A DNA stretch of 64,000 nt from Angiostrongylus vasorum (Eukaryota > Nematoda > Chromadorea > Rhabditida > Metastrongylidae): contig JADANN010000020.1 in the NCBI GenBank assembly GCA_018806985.1, forward strand, positions 245,935-309,934, in the 5' to 3' direction. Below are positions 1 through 9,854 of the stretch, in pieces. The position numbers were made by a program, and so were the translations under genes. Below the pieces are notes generated by a model that had not been told where the DNA came from, ran no database searches, and saw only the letters and a list, made by a program, of their open reading frames with translations. How positions within the stretch are numbered: the first letter of the stretch is position 1; each line of letters starts with the position of its first letter.

Positions 1-1030
1 AAGCATCGCTTTATCGCTAAACTTATTTCATCGCTGATGAAAAGCAAGCTAAACGGGATTTTGTTTCAGCCAAACCATTCGTTTTGGGGCGTCGCTCTTC
101 TTCTAAACTTATCTCGTGGGGTTACTGTTTCGTCGCCATTGTAGATGGCAATTTCCCAACCCAAGTTGCGCGATTCTTCCTTTAGTTCCCTACTTGTGCA
201 CACAGAGGTGACTGTTCGAAACATGTTTCCCACAACCGTCCTCTTTGTGTGTGAAGGGTGGGAAGAAAGGAAATAAACGAGGATATTCTTGTTACTTGGC
301 TTTCGGTACCACTTTGTCAGGTAACCGCTACATGATAGGTTTATTTGAACGTTTAAAAACGGAAGCCAGTTTTTTCTCGGTTTCTCGCAGGTTAACTTAA
401 TGTACTCAGACTGCTCGTCCAGTAATTCAAAGCATTTGTCCATCTCCCTACTGCATAGAGAAGATGATAAAACAATCATCTACATATCTGCAGTAGAGTA
501 GCGGCCGGAGACCGAGAAAGGTGGCTTCTACTTTAGACATAAACGCAATGGCAAGGTTTGGTGCCAGTCGCTGTCCCGTAGCCAAACCCCTTACTTGCGT
601 GAAATATTTCCCAGACCACCTGAAAATCGAGCAGTTTAGGCACTCCTTTAAGAGATCCATAGGGTGCTGGATGGACAAGCCATGCATATTTATTCTTCCT
701 TCATGTTCAAGAACAAGTTCGAAGATGGCTTGCATTGCTGAGTCATTCGATACGTTGGTGTAAAGCGCGGTAACGTCGAAGGACTCTCATCACGTACGCG
801 TTATAAAGAGACGCGTTTTGTATAGGTTCCAGGAACATTTGCGTGTTCATTAGGTGAGCTGGAATATGTTTGAGCAGCTGGTAAAGTATTAGGCTTAAAA
901 AACCAGGTTATTATATCCGTTGGCCCGTCTACACAGCTGATGATTGGTCTAGCCTTAAATGATGACGGATTGGTTGACCCAAGATCATCAACTGATACCA
1001 ACTTATGTATTTTAATAAGTAGGTATAAGA
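1..1030 (-). mobile_element. Penelope-like element, reverse transcriptase part (broken, inverted)
   Basis: This is the reverse transcriptase (RT) domain of a Penelope-like retroelement, read right to left. Around 801-1,001 the minus strand encodes an RT N-terminal stretch with SVDDLGSTNPSSFKARPIIS. FDVTALYTNV lies at about 742-780, RGLATGQRLAPNLAIAFMSK in the middle, and the catalytic YVDDCF at 469-486. Reading continues leftward through NWLPFLNVQINLS and KWYRKPSNKNIL toward the RT/endonuclease linker at position 1. The frame shifts by one near 450-480 and again between 790 and 740, so no intact protein is made. The element runs off the window start. PLEs encode RT fused to a GIY-YIG endonuclease; here the endonuclease part lies on the opposite strand immediately to the right. 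Family assignment is firm; the lineage within PLEs is not resolved. Confidence 0.85.
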
Positions 1031-1048
1031 CGGGGGCGTGATGGTCTA

Positions 1049-1564
1049 TTGACCTTAAGTTTAAAAGGAAAGCGGCACCCCCAAAACGAATGGTTTTGCC
1101 GAAACAAAATCCCGTTTACCTTGCCCTTCATTAGCGATGAAGTAAGTTTAGCGATAAAGCGATGCTTAAGAAGGGCGGATTTAGAGGAATCGGTAGTGAT
1201 AGCTGAAATACCACCGGCTACTCTACGTTGTCAGTTAGTTCGTAACCGCCTGCATGACCGTCTATGTAAAGCACCAAATTACGCAATTTGCCCTTACGGC
1301 AGGGACGGTGAATGCATGAGTTCGGGTACGATATACCTGATTTCTCGTAGTATTGCGGAGACGAATATGTCGGTGAAATGGGCAGACTTTTTATGCATCC
1401 GCATAAAAGAACATCTAGACGGCAAACGAAAATTAAAACAAGGCGCGCCACTAGGCACGCATAGGATACAAAAGCGTAGCGGACACGATTTTGATGTAAA
1501 GTCGCTATCCTCGCACGGGAGCCTAAAACACCAACGCGCAAATTTCTGGAGGCTTTTTGGATAA
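1049..1564 (+). mobile_element. Penelope-like element, GIY-YIG endonuclease part (broken)
   Basis: This is the C-terminal endonuclease half of a Penelope-like element on the plus strand. The open frame contains PQNEWF, then FISDEVSLAIKRCLRRADLE (RT thumb/linker), then LVRNRLHDRLCKAPNYAICP (the conserved Cys region before the nuclease), then GTIYLIS, and LCIRIKEHLDGK near the end. The GIY-YIG second motif is seen only in another frame, as YVGEMGR at 1,366-1,386, so a frameshift lies between that point and LCIRIKEHL. Its first ~110 bases repeat, in inverted orientation, the sequence at positions 1-110. It is a dead remnant. Calling it a GIY-YIG nuclease rests on the spacing of these motifs and on its pairing with the adjacent PLE RT. 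Confidence 0.8.
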
Positions 1565-1790
1565 ATTCCAAAAATCCGGGAATGAATATCAGGGAACAAT
1601 GCCCTGAGATAACGCGTTATCTAGCTCCGTACCCTCAGAGTTGATTTTTGATGTGGGGTGGTGCAGTAGTCAACCATTTGCGACTCTAAGCGGCTGTTCC
1701 TCCTCGGTGGAAGGCAGGTAAAAAACGGCGGCTTTTTCGAGAATTCGGTTGGAAATACAGTTAGCTGAACATATCTTTTTCGGCTTAGTC
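1565..1790 (+). mobile_element. Penelope-like element 3' untranslated tail
   Basis: This segment follows the endonuclease end. A stretch near 1,660-1,760 (GGTGCAGTAGTCAACCA, then CGACTCTAAGCGGCTGTTC, then a GGCTTTTTCGAGAA block) matches in order the sequence at 59,590-59,690 and its inverted copy at about 37,240-37,345. Those two copies continue into a hammerhead-like motif, which is missing here. The alignment is by eye and the similarity is moderate. Confidence 0.55.
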
Positions 1791-1914
1791 GCTTGATCAA
1801 AAAATATTATTACTCATATTTCTATGAAGCATCGCAAAACATCCACCGTGGAATAAATTATGCTGCATCTTGTATGGACTTGCTTGCTTGATATTTAAGC
1901 AACGTATCGGATAT

Positions 1915-2227
1915 CCGTGAGGTGCGTGTTGCGCAGTTGTCGGAGGCTCCCCTGCAACACACCCGTGGAATTGATCCCCATGCCCATGGCTGACCAAGTC
2001 TTCCATGTCTCCGGGGTTGGCAAAGTGGTACTAGACTTGTCTGGGAGGATAGCAGCACTGACTCGATACACCGGTAGGCCACCGCAAGTCATTGTAAAGG
2101 CCAGATATGCATTAAATCACCTCCAGACGATGCTGGATGAAATCAAATGCATAGCGCCTCCCACAGGGATTGATCAATACCGAAAGCTTTATCCTTTTTA
2201 TCTTTTAGCGGATATTAACGGAAAGTA
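1915..2227 (+). repeat. tRNA-derived short repeat, family A
   Basis: This is a SINE-like element. The 5' head resembles a tRNA with an internal pol III promoter: an A-box-like TTGCGCAGTTGTCGGAGG and, about 40 bases on, a degenerate B-box-like GGAATTGATCCCC. The body contains the strongly conserved GTCTGGGAGGATAGCAGCACTG, and the tail holds a GGGATTGATCAAT...CTTTATCCTTTTTA block. The same body recurs at least ten times in the window on both strands. The open frames that read through it are by-products of the repeat and not genes. Confidence 0.75.
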
Positions 2228-2229
2228 GG

Positions 2230-3465
2230 ATACCGCATGAGACCGCATGAGACCGCATGCGCCATGGCGCGAATACGCGACCACATTACGGATAAGCGTG
2301 TCAACCACGAGGAACATAGTGATTAAACGCACTTCGCCGTGAATATGTTTTCATTATTACTGAATTGCCGAATCATTACGCTTAGTACCATCTCATTACT
2401 TTACTACACTTTCTTTTCCGCTTCGTGAACAATGGCATGTTCACTTCACGTTCTCAATAAAAAACAGAGCTTTGTGTTAAAGTCTTCACGTTGTAGCAGT
2501 AATTCAAGTCGAGTCCGTCAAAATTTAATTGTTTTCAGATCAACACTGGAGAAGAATTTCGAAAAAGGTAAGTGAATTTGTGTTATTTGTGTTATTCCCA
2601 GCGCTCGTGGGACATCACTGCCTTCTCCGCTAATGAGGGGCGTGAAGTGGTACATCAATTCAATAATGTTGGTCTGATTAAAAAAACTGTTCCTTCGTTG
2701 ACATGTAAATATTTAGAGGCTTAACTGGACTGGAATTGTAGGCACTGCCGATTTCCATTTCACAGTCCTACTGTCCTAGGAATGCCATAGTATTGAGATG
2801 GGATAGAAAAATCAATGAAAACATTGTCCGCAATTTGACCAATCTTCAGTACTAGTCTCTTCTGCACTAAAAGTGCTCCCAAAGAAAAAAACTGAAGTCT
2901 CCCGTTATAATGAGACGTGATGAAATATCTTAAATAGACCCTAAAAACGATTTTTTGGCAGCTATGGTTATAGCGGAAAAGAACACTCGTCATCTTAGTG
3001 CTACAGAAAAAGCAGCTTGTTGTCGTTCGAATGCCCAGACAACGACGTATACAAACCGCTTTCTCTCTTCTTAACATTCTCACCACTTAAACCTTCATAT
3101 CACCTAGTTTTTCCTGGAACATTAGAGTTTAGAGCAGTCGGGCACTTGCGCTCACTTATGCAAGATTATTCCTGATTTCTTCTTCATTGTGTTTGCTTCT
3201 GAACAGTAGAGAAGCTTAATAGAAGTGAGATCATAACCCTGCTCATAAATAATACGACATGCAGCTGAACTACGCTTGCGATTCAAATGCGTCTTTCTTT
3301 TTCTTTCGTTCTCCCTCGTAATTTTGTATCTGAACTACTGTAGAACATCTCAATGAATGTTATGAACGTACCGATGCCCACATTGTTCTCACCAGAGTTC
3401 AAAAAGCTATTCAATTTTCTAGAAACTGCTGTGAAGTAGAGTGGATAAAAAAAGGATAGAGATGT
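2230..3465. other. No recognised feature
   Basis: I see no coding region, RNA gene or repeat family in this 1.2 kb. It is AT-rich with only short incidental open frames. Confidence 0.5.
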
Positions 3466-3469
3466 CGGC

Positions 3470-3665
3470 GTTGATCTATCCCCTAAAGGATGCACTCGCG
3501 GTGCCTATTGGTGTATCGAGCCAGTGCTGCTATCCTCCCAGACAAGGCTGGTGCCAATTTGCAGACTTCGGAGAGAGGGAAGGCTTGGTGGGCCACAGGT
3601 GCGTAGATCGAACTCACATGTGTATTGCAGAGCGCCTCCGACCATTGCTCTACACGCGAAGTAAA
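3470..3665 (-). repeat. tRNA-derived short repeat, family A
   Basis: Reverse-strand copy of family A. Read on the minus strand, the head has A-box-like TAGAGCAATGGTCGGAGG and a good B-box-like GAGTTCGATCTAC. The conserved body (GTGCTGCTATCCTCCCAGAC on the plus strand) and the tail (CCCCTAAAGGATGCACTCG) follow in the expected order. Confidence 0.75.
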
Positions 3666-3669
3666 GTGG

Positions 3670-4190
3670 AAACATTATAAAATATTGTTTTGTGTGATTG
3701 TGTGCCCGTTAAATCTCTTAAATTAAATCTCATTGCGTAAAATGAGCTGGGAATTCACACCGTCCATCTTTCCCCTTACTGTTAACTTTCCGATGAACTT
3801 GTCTCTCTCTCTCTCACTCACTCACTCACTCACTCTCTCTCTCTCTCTCTCTGGTGTACGGCGCGATTCATGAGCTTCTGCAAAACCCCATGGTGTTTTT
3901 CTGTTGGTTCCCAAGGAATGAACAGAACTACGAAATTATTTTTTGATTAGGAAAGTATAGTGGCATTTTCAATCATGAGGGCAACCCTAGTAGCACTTAC
4001 AGTTAGTTATTCATAATCTGAAGACTCTGGATGATTGGTAGTCTTACCGGCACTATTTGCCTAGGAGCAAAATACGTGTGCTGCTTTTGAAGAAGAGCAA
4101 CAACCTCAACACCAGTAAATTACTGGACTTAAGATGAATTGCGTCATAAAAACAATGTCTTGGAAGAACAATAAATGAAGTAGTAATTTA
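3670..4190. repeat. Unrecognised sequence with a CT/CACT microsatellite
   Basis: A simple repeat lies at about 3,801-3,852: CT units, then four to five CACT units, then CT units again. The rest of the interval has no recognisable feature. Confidence 0.8.
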
Positions 4191-4195
4191 ATCAA

Positions 4196-4365
4196 GTGCT
4201 CAGATATATGGTTGCCAAGATGAGTGCCTGCTATCCTACCATACAGCTCTTGTATCAATTGGCGGACCCTGAAGCAATGGAAGGCTTGGTGAGAATGGGC
4301 GTAAGATTTATCTTATGTGCATTGCAGGGCACGCCTAACCACTTGGCTACACAAGCTCCTTTGAA
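4196..4365 (-). repeat. tRNA-derived short repeat, family A
   Basis: On the minus strand this copy starts with the clearest A-box in the window, TAGCCAAGTGGTTAGGCG. A body follows with GCCTGCTATCCTACCATAC (plus-strand reading), related to the family A core. The B-box region is decayed. Confidence 0.65.
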
Positions 4366-4369
4366 AATA

Positions 4370-6530
4370 ATTAGAAGACAGTGAAGCTTATTTTTACAGG
4401 GATTGTAAAAGCTTTTTCTCGAGTTCGTCTCTAACATAAAAGTTCTGTGTTTTGCTTCCTTTTTTTCTGTGAAAACTGAGGTTTTTACCAAACAACCCAG
4501 ACTGAAATAATGCTCGTTAATTGAACAATGGATAATATTCTTGTTGTACGTCTTGTACGTCTTGTGAAAATTCGGCTATTTCAACTTTCAACTGATGAGT
4601 TAGCAACAGACGAATTTACTAAAAGTTCTCGTAGTGGTGAAGATAGGTAATGAAACACGAAACGATGCTTGCGCAGGGAAATCAGTTACAATTTAAGGAA
4701 GATTGTGTCCTTGATTAATATTCGTATTCTATTTCACATGGATCGTAACAGCGTTGTGAGTACCATATTTAGTTCATCTTGGCTAAAGTATGGCCAAAGT
4801 TTTCATTCTTGGAGGGTTACACCGATAAAAGGAGGGACAAAAAGTCACTCTGACAAACTGCTTGAGGGAAATTACCATGAGTAGACCTGTTACAACTACC
4901 AAGGAAAAGCGAAAATTACGCTGATCTAGTAATAGCTCTTTTATCATATGCTACAGTATACTTATGGGATCTTGCTCAGGATCAATTACAGTTTTAGTAT
5001 GTTTTGCCTCGTCTTCTCAATGACATACTAAATTCTGGAAACGGTTTTTTTCCCTGAAATCTCGACATAGCCAATCTAGAACGTTTCTTCGTTTCCAGCA
5101 CATGCAGTAGGAAGTCATTAAGGATTGAAATAACATCGTTTTTTGTAACTGTCACAGAATTCCTGGATAACGACGGCTACTCCTGCGAAGAACTTTAATT
5201 TATCATTGTTGATAAACGTTGACACTAAAAGTTCGTTGATTTCAGCGCTCGATAGGTTCTTTCTTAGCTAGACATTCGGATAAATATGCCAAGTACCAGT
5301 TGTGTCTTTTCTCCTGATACTCTTGTATTCAATCGAAATGCGAAAAGGAAAGCTAGTTAGCTGCTTTCCAATGCACAATGAGAACTTCCGCAGATAGGAT
5401 TCGAATTCAATTATGAACCGTATGGTAGACTGCTTATGTGAACAAAAAAACAAATCAGTAATTCGGCTTGAATAATGATATGATCGTTAGGAAAAGCATG
5501 TACTAGGGACAAAAACTTGATTTCCACGAACTAAGCCCTACTTATAAGTTATACTGTAGTATTGTCTAGCCTACCATCGCAGCTCTGAAGAAGTCGATTG
5601 CTTCAAAATTCTAGCCACAACAAAAAATTAATACAGTAATCTTAATGAAGCCTAATACTAGAAAGCGATATTATTTATTCATCTCGAGGTTGAATAAAAC
5701 CGGTCTCTAAAATTGGAGGACCTAACTGTGCACGAATTTTCTTTAAAGGCTGAAAAGACAACTCTTTTACCGCTTGCTTGCAAAGCATCTCTCTTGAACA
5801 CTTCTAAAGTTTGCAGCATAGACTGGATTTGTGACGATGACAATAGGCTACGGCATGTCAGCATTACAACGATTACTAGGTAACCTGTTGTTAAGACTCA
5901 CTACTCAAAGTTCGATGCATGTTCGTCATCGTTTAACCTGGTCTATCCAACAATTGTTGTTCTTCTTCTACAACTTTTTTCCAACCCCACGAAACCTTAC
6001 TCCTTGCCTTCTTGAACCTGGAAAACAAAAGTGATGATGATTTCATGTCTTACAATCCCATGGAAAGAAGCTAGCCAGTTCTACAAAAGCATTTCCATTA
6101 GGCTCACTTTGTACCCCTTAGAAAACTTTCGTATCAGTTTCTTTTTGCAATTAATCACTGTGTATTAATTCTCTCCTTATTACTGCGAACATTACTGAAA
6201 CAATAAATAGTGAGGATTTCAGGGATTCTCGACCTTTTTTTCGGTTCTTTCCGGAATTTGTGTCCACCTTTGCCAATACCTTTATTAGGATTGAATGTTG
6301 AAACTAGAAAGATTTTCCACATATTTACATCAAGGGCAAGTTAGGTGTAATAAAGTTAAGGACAACAACCTCAATAAAGTGAACATAAACGTAGCACTAT
6401 TCCTTCTGAGATCTTCTTTATCCGTTGCCACAGTTACGGAAATCACTCATAATAGTTATTTGATGCGAACAAATGCAATTTAGAAATGCAGAAAATGTAA
6501 ATATGCATTTTTTATTTATCACTGGTGTAG
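4370..6530. other. No recognised feature
   Basis: This is 2.2 kb of AT-rich sequence with no recognisable gene or repeat. The open frames here are under 75 codons and have no family resemblance I can see. Confidence 0.5.
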
Positions 6531-6534
6531 ACAT

Positions 6535-6670
6535 AGGCGCGTTTAGCAAGGTTAAGAGGTGCTCTGCAATACAAACATGGTCGTTGATTCAATCCCCGTG
6601 CTGCGGGCTCACCAAGCTTTCGAATCGTCAGCGGTCGGCAAATTGACACCACTTGTCAGAGAGGATAAAA
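6535..6670 (+). repeat. tRNA-derived short repeat, family A (degenerate)
   Basis: The head reads TTTAGCAAGGTTAAGAGG (A-box-like) with TTGATTCAATCCCC (B-box-like) about 40 bases later. It is followed by GCTCACCAAGCTTTCGAATCG and GTCGGCAAATTGACACCACT, which line up with the family A body. It is strongly diverged. Confidence 0.55.
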
Positions 6671-6679
6671 ACACAGACG

Positions 6680-8290
6680 TGATTCATAAGAAGCCCATTT
6701 CAATAAATTGTACAGGCTATATATGCATTCTGTCATTTCTAAAGAAGCTAAATGAAGTTGAATGCATGCCTAGTCCCCTCAGGGATTCATCAGCTCAAAG
6801 AGCTTTATCACTTCTAGCTTTAGTGGTGCATACTAGTTAACGATGTTTTCTAACGGACTGCTAGACAAAAACATTGCTTGGAATTTTTTTTATCCTAGTT
6901 GTACTTAATTCCTCCTACCGCTTCTACTCTTTCTTGAATCTGTCATTGGCCCTCAGAATCACAATTTTGCAGCAAAGTGTGGCCAAAAGCACGAATTCTT
7001 AGGTTTGCAGCTATATCAGATGTTTCTAAGCTAAATATTTTCCAGCAAAACTCACTTAGTCTTGGGAGCTTTTGTATCGAAGAATAAAGACTTTTTAAAG
7101 TCAATACATTCATTTCTGGTGTATACCAGAACTGTCTTATTGTAATCAAGTTTACTAAATTCTGTTCATTTAGTAGCATCTTCTCAATCGGGTTCAGAAA
7201 TGGGACTAGACTGGAGAATTGAGAGCACTGCCACCGCTACATTCGACGATAGTGCGCACTTTTTCCCATTCTGTCGAACGCAACACTCTGCAAATAGACA
7301 GTCTTCTAAGTCGGCGAACATAATTGAGTGTTTAGAAAACGGTAGGAACGGTCTTTGTTGTAGGCCACTGTTTTTGCTTACTAGTAAAATACTTGCTCAT
7401 TGTCCTCGTGTAGATCAGTGCTGCTTTATCCAACGTAACTACCTTTATAGCTCTTATAGCATCATTAGACTGAAAACATGTCCTTTGAAGAAGTAGATTC
7501 GAATGTCATAGACTTCTGTGAAGGTTCGGAAAGATCTAAACATGCCACTGCTATCTTGCTGCGTCACTGCGTGGTAATTGTTAGCAATGATATTGCCGGG
7601 CTGCTTTGGTGTTCATCAACGTCTTTTTTTCGCCTCCATGGCACTTCAACTCTACGATGCACTTCTAGCCAAAAACGCGCTTCAATAAATCTTCGATGAT
7701 CGCCGTCGGAGGCTGTGGCATACTTGTTTTGCACAACTGGTAGCGAAATGAAGTGAATGTGAAGTGAATGAGGATTACATTTCGTCTCGAATTGATGTGA
7801 ACATTATGTAATTTCGATTCACAGTTGGATTATATACAATCATTCTGTGACTAAAATAGTCAGTTTGATGTTTCTATGAGAGTGTGACTACTCTCGTTAT
7901 GGGAAGAAATGAAAAAAATTTTTGAACTTGGTGTAACGAGCCATTATTCGGCTGAATTTAGTTACTGCTGCAGCGAATTTCCTGCTTGAGTACTACCAGT
8001 GCTCATAGAAATTTACCAAAAACGAAAACCCTCTTGAGTCATGACTTGAGTGCTGATTCCTTCAACGTAGAGGGGCATTGAACGAAGGCTGTTCGTAATA
8101 AGTACCCGAAAATAAATAAGCAAAATTCGATTAGTGACGAAATTCGTAATTATGGAAGGAAACGAACCTTTTTATACACTTGTATTTATCGTATATTTGA
8201 CCTTTTCTTGAAGACGGCAGTGATGGATCTCGGGACCTCAAAAAGCACTACCTAAATAGAGAAAATTGGTATTAAGTAGCAGTTCCCAAG
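6680..8290. other. No recognised feature
   Basis: There is no supported gene or repeat in this 1.6 kb. Several short open frames occur on both strands, but none has a recognisable motif, and exon-like splice signals do not line up with them. Confidence 0.45.
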
Positions 8291-8299
8291 TTCGACTTT

Positions 8300-8590
8300 C
8301 CATTAACACCGGCATTGGTTTATAAATGTGTCCTTTCCTTTTTCAATAATCGCCAGGTTGTTACAAGGCATATATTGATTTCCGTACAAAAAAATTATAA
8401 ATGTGTCCTTTCCTTTTTCAATAATCGCCAGGTTGTTACAAGGCATATATTGATTTCCGTACAAAAAAACAAGTACAACACAACAGTAGGTGACGTTTCA
8501 ACAGTGTCGCTCTTTTCAGAGCTTGGAAGGGCAACATGACACGTAATTTACTAGGTGAAAGGCTGTTGAAGCCTTTGACCTAGTAAAGCT
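8300..8590 (-). mobile_element. Penelope-like element UTR fragment with decayed hammerhead-like motif
   Basis: Read on the minus strand, this matches the PLE UTR at 59,730-59,920. It has AACCTAGGTCAAAGGCTTC-like sequence, then CCCTTCCAAGCTCTGAAAA, then a 28-base motif at 8,492-8,519 ending GAAACGTC, then a body ending near a CCGGTGTTAATGG block. The inner hairpin of the motif is lost here. It contains a direct duplication of a 75-base unit (8,321-8,395 and 8,396-8,470) within the UTR body. Confidence 0.6.
8321..8470. repeat. 75-base tandem duplication
   Basis: Two nearly identical 75-base copies sit head to tail. Each begins TATAAATGTGTCCTTTCC and ends TTTCCGTACAAAAAAA. They lie inside the PLE UTR fragment. 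Confidence 0.9.
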
Positions 8591-8639
8591 GTTAGCTGAA
8601 CAGCTGTTAGCTTTTTTTAAAAAATAGGATAATGCAGAT

Positions 8640-8950
8640 AAAAGATAAAGCATAAAGCTCTCGGCGTTGATCAATCCCTAAGGGATGCGCCGTGCATTCG
8701 ACTTAATTAAGCATCGTTTGGAGGTGATTGAATGCATATCTGATCTTCACAATGGCTCGCTGTGGCCTACCGATGCATCGAGTCAGTGCCGCTATCCTTC
8801 CGGACAAGTCTGGTACCAATTTGCCTTCTCAGGTTGGATGTAAGGCTTGGTGGGCCATGGGCGCGATGATCGATTCCACGCGTATGTCGCAGTGGCGCCT
8901 CCAAGCACTGCGCCACCTGCGCCCCTATAATGCAGATACCATTAGTAAAT
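8640..8950 (-). repeat. tRNA-derived short repeat, family A
   Basis: A well-preserved family A copy. On the plus strand it reads tail first (AAAGCTCTCGGCGTTGATC, AATCCCTAAGGGATGCGCC), then the body (GTGCCGCTATCCTTCCGGAC), then GATCGATTCCACGCG (B-box complement) and GCACTGCGCCACCTGCGCC (A-box complement). Confidence 0.75.
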
Positions 8951-9724
8951 AGCAGGGTGCTAAAAGATCTATGCTACTCTACTTTTTAGCTCGCTACATC
9001 AGCAAATTAATATACGAGAGTTTTCATGGTACGGCTTTCGATTAGCGGTTTCTGCAACGGCGGAAATTGGACCGTTCTCAATGAGCGAAACGAATTAAAA
9101 AAAGAACAACAAAGTTTGCGAAAAAAAAGTCATCAAGATTAACACATGTTTTAAGCAAATTAGTTAATTGACATGTTCTATGGCAAAATGATCTGTGAGG
9201 TGCTGAAATTTTTTTCGTATTGCCATTTTGTAACCATTACGATGCTCCCCCATTCTGTGATCACTGTTGAAGAATAAGCGAACTCGATTCCTTACAAGTC
9301 AAAGCCTTTGACGACATCAACATGGAGATTTGAATAATGATGCTTCCTAAATGACAGATTTCACTCACTGCAACAATATGTCGTCGTCGGATGTGTTCCC
9401 GATAGTTTGGAAAGCTCCAAGACAACCAGATTGATGAAGATGAAGATTTCCACTGCAATCAAAATGTTTATTTCTCGACAGAACAAAATAATGACTGACC
9501 AAATGACCACAAATACTGTAGCGTACATTTTAGTGAATTTTTAATGAGATTTCTAGAGTTCTATGATCGCATACTCAATGCTGTTAATATATGATAACAG
9601 GTCTTAAGAGCTTTTTATCAATATTAACTTGGTGGAGTACTAATTTCGCCCTTGTTTCTTAGGCGTGTGTTGTAAAAACAGTTTCCAAGTAACGTTTATA
9701 GAACACGTTAGCTCCCACAGAGGG

Positions 9725-9850
9725 TAATAGCTCGTTTATTCCCCACCGCAGACACCTGCGGTCCGGAGTTTTGCAAATATCTCAGCATCAATGTGGTTGC
9801 ATCACACATAATACCTCTGGCGTGAAAAACTGTAATAAGCAGTAAAGAAG
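9725..9850 (+). repeat. tRNA-derived short repeat, family B (3' part)
   Basis: Family B sequence from CCCCACCGCAGACACCTGCG through GTCCGGAGTTTTGCAAATAT and CTCAGCATCAATG, to the AGCAGTAAAGAAGAAATT tail. The 5' head is reduced to TAGCTCGTTTATT. Confidence 0.7.
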
Positions 9851-9854
9851 AAAT

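Noticed and set aside
448..763. Plus-strand open frame opposite the PLE RT
   Set aside because: The minus strand carries the YVDDCF, RGLATGQRLAP and FDVTALYTNV motifs; the plus frame is a shadow.
1895..2228. Overlapping open frames on both strands suggesting a small conserved protein (YRVSAAILPDKS-like)
   Set aside because: The same peptide recurs at many loci within a tRNA-derived repeat with A-box and B-box, on both strands and with stops; it follows the repeat, not a gene.
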